In this document: positions 60,989-64,000 of the stretch, in pieces
How positions within the stretch are numbered: the stretch's first letter is position 1
Layout of the letters: every line of letters starts with the position of its first letter
From: a virus
Length of the DNA stretch: 64,000 nucleotides
Virus record (IMG/VR): IMGVR_UViG_3300036719_002639
Coordinates: 16,171 to 80,170 of that record
Direction: 5' to 3' (one strand)
The notes under the pieces: model-generated
Databases searched by the model: none
What the model saw: only the letters and a program-made list of their open reading frames with translations
Told to the model about the DNA's origin: nothing
Made by a program: the position numbers and the translations under genes

Positions 60989-62089
60989 AATCTGAATGCC
61001 ACTAATATAAGGCCATTGTACAGTACTATTATGTGCTATGGCATCTTCTGTCAATTTACCTACACCTGCCATACCATACCCCATAATATCAAAAAATCCT
61101 GATGTATTAATTTGTGGTAAAACAAATGTAATATTATTGTTATCTATGACAGTATATTCAGTGGATACCGCTGTAAATGCTGGATAAATAGCTGATAATC
61201 TATGTGAAGAAACATAAGGATCAAATGTCTGATAACTTGATGCTTCGAATACACCGGATGTACCACTTAAAGTAATTCCAGAAAGATAATCAAACATGTT
61301 ACCATGAATTGTGATTGTTTTGCCACTGTCAAAAGGCATGACTTGGTATGGTGCAACAGAATGTATGAATGGTCTACCTGATATTTCCAAATAATCACTC
61401 GTAATGTCAGATTCCAAACTGTGCATATAATCGTAATTATCGAATAATGCTGAAACTGCATTGAAACTCATTGGAATATTATGAATGATACCTGAATTAT
61501 TGTAGGCATTTCTGTACAACCACCCCTGTAAAGTGAATGTAGAATCTGCGACAATTCTATAGGGTTGTGTTCCAGCAATATCGAGAGGGTAGGTTAAATT
61601 AATAGCCTTATTCCACTCTAATTTACAACGAACTTCGTGTCCTAAATCAGGATGCTTGTATGAGATAATGATATATGGGTAAAAATAAGCAAAGATACAA
61701 GTCAAAATCTGATCGAGATCACGTTGATATCTTGTAAGGATGCTTAAATTTAAAGCGATTTCTACTGGAACTGGTTGAGGAAAATCCCCACCATTTGGTG
61801 TGTAATTTTGGGCTACTGTAAAACCTTCAATTTTATTAAAAGCTCGTTTAGCGTCATAATTAATTGAACTCATAGTAAGTGCCATTACTGGAACTTTAAT
61901 GTGTTGTGCTTTATTGACTAAATCATGAATAACACGTTGTTTTGGTGCATAAGCCAATGACACTTGTATGCTGTCAGTATTAGTTTCTTCGTCAAGTTCA
62001 TCCAAACGTCTAATCACAAGTCCATCTAAAGCAGCTAAGACTTGTGTTAATAATGTTCGTATTTCCTTATGATATGTATATTCACGCAT
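60983..62089 (-). CDS. 15: Tail terminator/sheath stabilisation protein, T4 gp15-like, 368 aa
   Basis: Caps the tail tube and sheath for head joining. Similar to gp15 of T4-like phages: IRTLLTQVLAALDGLVIRR, VSLAYAPKQRVIHDL, VMALTMSSINYDAKRAFNK and PVEIALNLSILTRYQRDLDQ. Compared with T4 gp15 (272 aa) it has an extra C-terminal domain of about 120 residues (HSVAPYQVMPFDSGKTITIHG) that looks like an IPT/TIG immunoglobulin-like fold. CATAAATA box with 5-nt spacing to ATG. Confidence 0.8.
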   Translation of the reverse strand: MREYTYHKEIRTLLTQVLAALDGLVIRRLDELDEETNTDSIQVSLAYAPKQRVIHDLVNKAQHIKVPVMALTMSSINYDAKRAFNKIEGFTVAQNYTPNGGDFPQPVPVEIALNLSILTRYQRDLDQILTCIFAYFYPYIIISYKHPDLGHEVRCKLEWNKAINLTYPLDIAGTQPYRIVADSTFTLQGWLYRNAYNNSGIIHNIPMSFNAVSALFDNYDYMHSLESDITSDYLEISGRPFIHSVAPYQVMPFDSGKTITIHGNMFDYLSGITLSGTSGVFEASSYQTFDPYVSSHRLSAIYPAFTAVSTEYTVIDNNNITFVLPQINTSGFFDIMGYGMAGVGKLTEDAIAHNSTVQWPYISGIQIL

Positions 62090-62093
62090 GTAA

Positions 62094-62354
62094 TTATTTA
62101 TGTAAACGTGGCATTTCTATTACCATTTCACTAATTTTAAATCCGTCCATGAAAGATTTTGTGGTACATTTGCATAGGTGATGAAGTCCATTTTGTGGAT
62201 CAATTGATTCCCAACCTCTACCAAAACATTTATTACAACTCGATTTTGGTAGTTTTTTTAATGGTATCTGATACTTGAAAAGTGTGGGTACATCATCTTG
62301 TTGTATTTTAAATGTATCACCTGTTACAATGCTTATTGCGTATAATTGGTTCAT
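62094..62354 (-). CDS. DnaJ-type zinc-motif protein, 86 aa
   Basis: Contains CNKCFGRGW and HLCKC, one CxxCxGxG-like zinc module as in DnaJ/T4 small head proteins. Coupled by a 4-nt overlap to the upstream gene. The late box of the gp15-like gene (62095-62102) lies over its stop. Confidence 0.68.
   Translation of the reverse strand: MNQLYAISIVTGDTFKIQQDDVPTLFKYQIPLKKLPKSSCNKCFGRGWESIDPQNGLHHLCKCTTKSFMDGFKISEMVIEMPRLHK
62095..62102 (-). promoter_or_regulatory. Late promoter abutting the gp15-like start
   Basis: The minus strand reads CATAAATA then ATTAC then ATG at 62089. Confidence 0.55.
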
Positions 62355-62701
62355 GTTGTTACCTCAAATGTTAATACTTTATCATAGAATTTCGATATAC
62401 AAGTCTTTTTCATGCTATTAATAAGCGTTTCCATATCTTTATTATTCTTTGTAAAAGTCTTAATACGATAATCAAATGTAATAATATTATATTTTTGGGA
62501 CGCTTCAAAGGGTAAAGGAATCTTTAAGAGCTCGTTCTTAATCTTCTTCTTATTTTTGATATTAACGTTTAAATTAAAGAAGTTGTATCCAAAGGAGATT
62601 AAAGTGCCTTCTTTATAATTATTACCATCTAGTTTGATTATGACATGTGACAAAATAGCGGTTTTTAGTAGTTCATCGAGATAAATAGTGTATTCATTCA
62701 T
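62351..62701 (-). CDS. Hypothetical late protein, 116 aa
   Basis: An alpha/beta protein without Cys clusters (contains LKIPLPFEASQKYNIITFDY). The start is preceded by the box variant TATAAATT and CTTAT, 5-nt spacing. Lies among tail and neck genes; not recognised. Confidence 0.62.
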   Translation of the reverse strand: MNEYTIYLDELLKTAILSHVIIKLDGNNYKEGTLISFGYNFFNLNVNIKNKKKIKNELLKIPLPFEASQKYNIITFDYRIKTFTKNNKDMETLINSMKKTCISKFYDKVLTFEVTT

Positions 62702-62733
62702 ATAAGAATTTATACATCTAATTGTAATTGCAA

Positions 62734-63144
62734 CTACTTAGCCATAAATTTCAATTTATCAGCAGCACTCATCTTAGCAAAAAATCCTTCGAATAGCGTC
62801 CAGAATTTCTCTTGATCTTTTTGTGTATGTACAGGTATGGCTGTAATTACGATAACATATTCAACTGGTATGGCACGCCAATCTTGCCATAATATATCCC
62901 AACAGAATACCACATTTTTCTCGACTGGATTATAAGCTGGTGGATTAATTGGTATCTGATAATTAAGGGTAAATCGTCCGGGTAAACTCTGTAATAAATT
63001 TCCATCTAGTGTACATAACATTCTACGGACATGAGGATTCTGTCCACGTACACCTAATTTCTCGTTTCTACGTACAAAGGATAGCTCTACTACATGAGTC
63101 TGTAGTAAAGCTTTTAATCCATCTCTTGATAATCTTCGTGCCAT
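62734..63144 (-). CDS. Hypothetical structural-block protein, 136 aa
   Basis: A basic N-terminus (MARRLSRDGLKALLQTH) and FVRRNEKLGVRGQNPHVRRM, then a beta-rich part with several Trp (VVFCWDILWQDWRAI). T4-like phages have small proteins of this type near gp15, but I cannot name it. TCTAAATA box with 5-nt spacing to the ATG. Confidence 0.65.
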   Translation of the reverse strand: MARRLSRDGLKALLQTHVVELSFVRRNEKLGVRGQNPHVRRMLCTLDGNLLQSLPGRFTLNYQIPINPPAYNPVEKNVVFCWDILWQDWRAIPVEYVIVITAIPVHTQKDQEKFWTLFEGFFAKMSAADKLKFMAK

Positions 63145-63148
63145 ATAA

Positions 63149-63156
63149 CTATTTAG
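63149..63156 (-). promoter_or_regulatory. Late promoter abutting the start codon
   Basis: The minus strand reads TCTAAATA then GTTAT then ATG at 63144. Confidence 0.55.
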
Positions 63157-63159
63157 AGA

Positions 63160-63672
63160 TTACACCCACAATGACGTATCTAATCTACCTGCATCAACTT
63201 CATCCAAATACTTAAACATATTATCCCATGTTGGGAAAAAATGATGTTCTTTCACGAATACACCTATCCAAGGATTGAATTTATCCAACTGTGATTTATT
63301 ATATTTCAAAAGAATAGGCTTCTTTTCAAAAGAGGCAACTACCATCTCATGAATTGTTCCGACAGTTGATACTTCTGGATTATAATCAACAATTATAAAA
63401 TCTGCTACATCTACTGAACGTAAATCCCAACGAACTACAGGCCAAAACTCTTCTTTAAGTGTTTTCCAATCTTCACGCATGATAATGTCTTTGAATTTCT
63501 TCTTAGCATCGCCAATCTCTTCATCTCCATTAGCCTTCTTACAAGGGTCTAATACACCTAGACCATATTGTTTCAATCTAGGTGTAATTAAATCTCTCCA
63601 AGATGTACCATCATCAGATACATCTTTGATTGGTCCTGCTAAGTACACAACTCTATCTTGTAAGTAGTTCAT
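63160..63672 (-). CDS. Nucleoside 2-deoxyribosyltransferase-like protein, 170 aa
   Basis: N-terminal VVYLAGPIKDVSDDGTSWRD has the substrate loop Gly-Pro and WR of this family; the acidic DLRSVDVADFIIVDYNPE and VSTVGTIHEMVVAS (active-site Glu in a GT..E pattern) complete the fold. Such enzymes salvage bases or, in phages, may counter nucleotide-signal defences. Overlaps the GroES-like gene by 4 nt. Confidence 0.82.
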   Translation of the reverse strand: MNYLQDRVVYLAGPIKDVSDDGTSWRDLITPRLKQYGLGVLDPCKKANGDEEIGDAKKKFKDIIMREDWKTLKEEFWPVVRWDLRSVDVADFIIVDYNPEVSTVGTIHEMVVASFEKKPILLKYNKSQLDKFNPWIGVFVKEHHFFPTWDNMFKYLDEVDAGRLDTSLWV

Positions 63673-63965
63673 GCCTTTTCTTTCAAGATTGCAAAGATTC
63701 TTGATTCATTTAAGAAGATAACTTTCTTCTTACCAAATGCTACCATTCCAATACCTTTATCATTGGGGTAGAGAATTAATGTACCAACTTGGATACTCTT
63801 TGAAACTTGTGGACCAACGTTTAACACCTTACCGACACGCCATGCTTTTGTTCCAGCGGCTTCGGAAATAATAATACCACCACGAGTAACTAAACCATCA
63901 CCGACTTCATCTACATTTTCAAGACAGATGATGTCACCAAGTACACCATCGATTTCATAATCCAT
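63669..63965 (-). CDS. GroES-like co-chaperonin (T4 gp31 analogue), possibly extending upstream
   Basis: A GroES beta-barrel: VLGDIICLENVDEVGDG, mobile-loop-like LVTRGGIIISEAAG, GKVLNVGPQVSKSIQVG, TLILYPNDKGIG and end SRIFAILKEKA. At 98 aa from this ATG it fits GroES. The frame is open upstream to the right edge (residues LEACKGYGGTP precede Met), so the true start may lie outside the window. T4 gp31 replaces GroES for capsid protein folding; the same is likely here. Confidence 0.85.
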   Translation of the reverse strand: MDYEIDGVLGDIICLENVDEVGDGLVTRGGIIISEAAGTKAWRVGKVLNVGPQVSKSIQVGTLILYPNDKGIGMVAFGKKKVIFLNESRIFAILKEKA

Positions 63966-64000
63966 TGGAGTACCACCATAACCCTTACACGCTTCTAAAT

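Noticed and set aside
63669-63965. Truncated GroES
   Set aside because: From Met at 63965 the barrel is already complete. The open frame further upstream means the real start may be outside the window, but nothing is missing from the core.

Overview
The window is part of the genome of a large, AT-rich tailed bacteriophage with a T4-type (myovirus) virion. Recognisable T4-like structural genes are: baseplate wedge gp25 and gp6 (13.8-11.5 kb, minus strand), followed by three giant tail/adhesion proteins running off the left edge; the head block gp21 protease, scaffold gp22 and major capsid protein gp23 (48.4-44.1 kb, minus); neck proteins resembling gp13/gp14 (54.4-56.6 kb, plus); head completion nuclease gp4, portal gp20 and tail terminator gp15 (57.9-62.1 kb, minus). 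Terminase, tail sheath and tail tube are not in this window, so the genome is clearly larger than 64 kb. The host cannot be named. AGGAG-type Shine-Dalgarno sites, TTGACA/TATAAT-type promoters and a lipoprotein signal say only that it is a bacterium.

Layout. 0-14 kb: late tail and baseplate genes. 14-21.6 kb: two divergent groups, with clamp loader gp44, HNH, radical SAM and HAD genes on minus and putative virion-internal proteins on plus. 21.6-26.3 kb: tRNA/ncRNA cluster 1. 26.3-32.6 kb: accessory minus operons (metallopeptidase-like, paired NSSSS proteins, epimerase, SLOG, Lar-like, lysine 2,3-aminomutase-like). 33.8-36.3 kb: tRNA/ncRNA cluster 2. 36.4-40.6 kb: minus operon of many small genes. 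40.7-64 kb: structural genes interrupted by homing endonucleases, plus a Ro60/TROVE-like protein, a class II ribonucleotide reductase, a deoxyribosyltransferase-like protein and a GroES-like protein.

The two RNA clusters hold about 39 tRNA genes, nearly all with encoded CCA, together covering all 20 amino acids. They are unusual. All four tRNA-Leu have a short variable loop, whereas tRNA-Asp, both tRNA-Asn, one tRNA-Thr and one tRNA-Arg have long class II arms. Between the tRNAs lie other structured RNAs: a tRNA-like RNA with T arm, closed acceptor hairpin and D arm in circularly permuted order (as in YrlA-type Y RNAs), and three tandem units with covarying terminal helices, conserved inner strands and a T-loop-like hairpin. 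With the Ro60/TROVE-like gene at 48.5 kb, which has its own host-type promoter, this suggests a phage-encoded Ro ribonucleoprotein system. That link is inference.

Regulation is readable. Early or middle genes have TTGACA-N16/17-TATAAT-like promoters. Late genes have T4-type TATAAATA boxes. At about eleven genes the late box ends exactly 5 nt before the ATG, so in the T4 register transcription would begin on the A of the start codon (leaderless mRNA). Homing endonucleases are abundant: four zinc-finger HNH paralogues, three other HNH-type, one GIY-YIG and one Vsr-like. Three of the HNH paralogues share a conserved three-way-junction RNA leader.
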